Positions 5,899 to 5,928 of a DNA stretch of 5,928 nucleotides are shown piece by piece. The translations under genes and the position numbers were made by a program. Under the pieces are notes generated by a model. It was not told the origin of the DNA. It did no database searches and saw nothing but the letters and a program-made list of their open reading frames with translations. The first letter of the stretch is position 1. Every line of letters begins with the position of its first letter. Source of the DNA: an uncultured beta proteobacterium (GTDB lineage Bacteria > Pseudomonadota > Gammaproteobacteria > Burkholderiales > Burkholderiaceae_B); assembly GCA_903924715.1 (NCBI GenBank), contig CAIYCP010000208.1, positions 1-5,928 on the forward strand. The letters run 5' to 3'.

Positions 5899-5928
5899 AT
5901 TAGTTATTCAGACATGAATGCAAAGTCA

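Noticed and set aside
5867..5928. Possible end of another minus-strand gene upstream of the fourth receptor
   Set aside because: All three frames do reach a stop within these bases, but with at most a few codons visible there is nothing to show that any of them is coding.

Overview
The window looks like chromosomal DNA of a betaproteobacterium, most likely order Burkholderiales and perhaps Alcaligenaceae. The main reason is that it carries four genes for Bug/TctC-type periplasmic solute receptors (tripartite tricarboxylate transporter, TTT, receptor family). These occur in very large numbers in Bordetella, Achromobacter, Cupriavidus and relatives. Base composition looks balanced by eye (not computed), so a high-GC Bordetella is less likely than a moderate-GC relative. 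The genus is not resolved.

Layout. Positions 1-1579 (minus strand) hold a MmgE/PrpD-family gene followed, 25 bases after its stop, by the first 75 codons of a Bug receptor that runs off the left edge. Positions 1580-1836 are a divergent intergenic region with a 17-bp inverted repeat that overlaps a possible promoter. Positions 1837-2829 (plus) hold a CurA/YncB-like NADPH-dependent oxidoreductase of the MDR superfamily. After a 60-base gap rich in hairpins come two tandem Bug receptors, 2890-3867 and 3903-4895 (plus). A fourth Bug receptor, 4901-5866 (minus), converges on the third with only 5 bases between the stop codons. Both stop codons lie in one small palindrome. The last 62 bases are the leader of the fourth receptor.

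How the genes may work together. Bug proteins are high-affinity periplasmic binders, usually of small carboxylates or related molecules. Some feed TctAB-type permeases and many are orphans. No tctA or tctB membrane gene lies in this window. The two enzymes, a MmgE/PrpD-fold protein (family includes hydratases/dehydratases of tricarboxylates, a decarboxylase and many uncharacterised members) and a double-bond reductase, are typical accessory catabolic genes. A reasonable inference is an accessory region for uptake and breakdown of organic acids, with each enzyme gene sitting beside a receptor for a related compound. No substrate can be named from sequence alone.

I see no RNA genes, mobile elements, CRISPR arrays or insertion sequences. 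I found no convincing evidence of a wholly new system. The best leads are the unusual active-site positions of the MmgE/PrpD protein, the atypical binding loops of the second Bug protein, and the small symmetrical structures in the gaps between genes.
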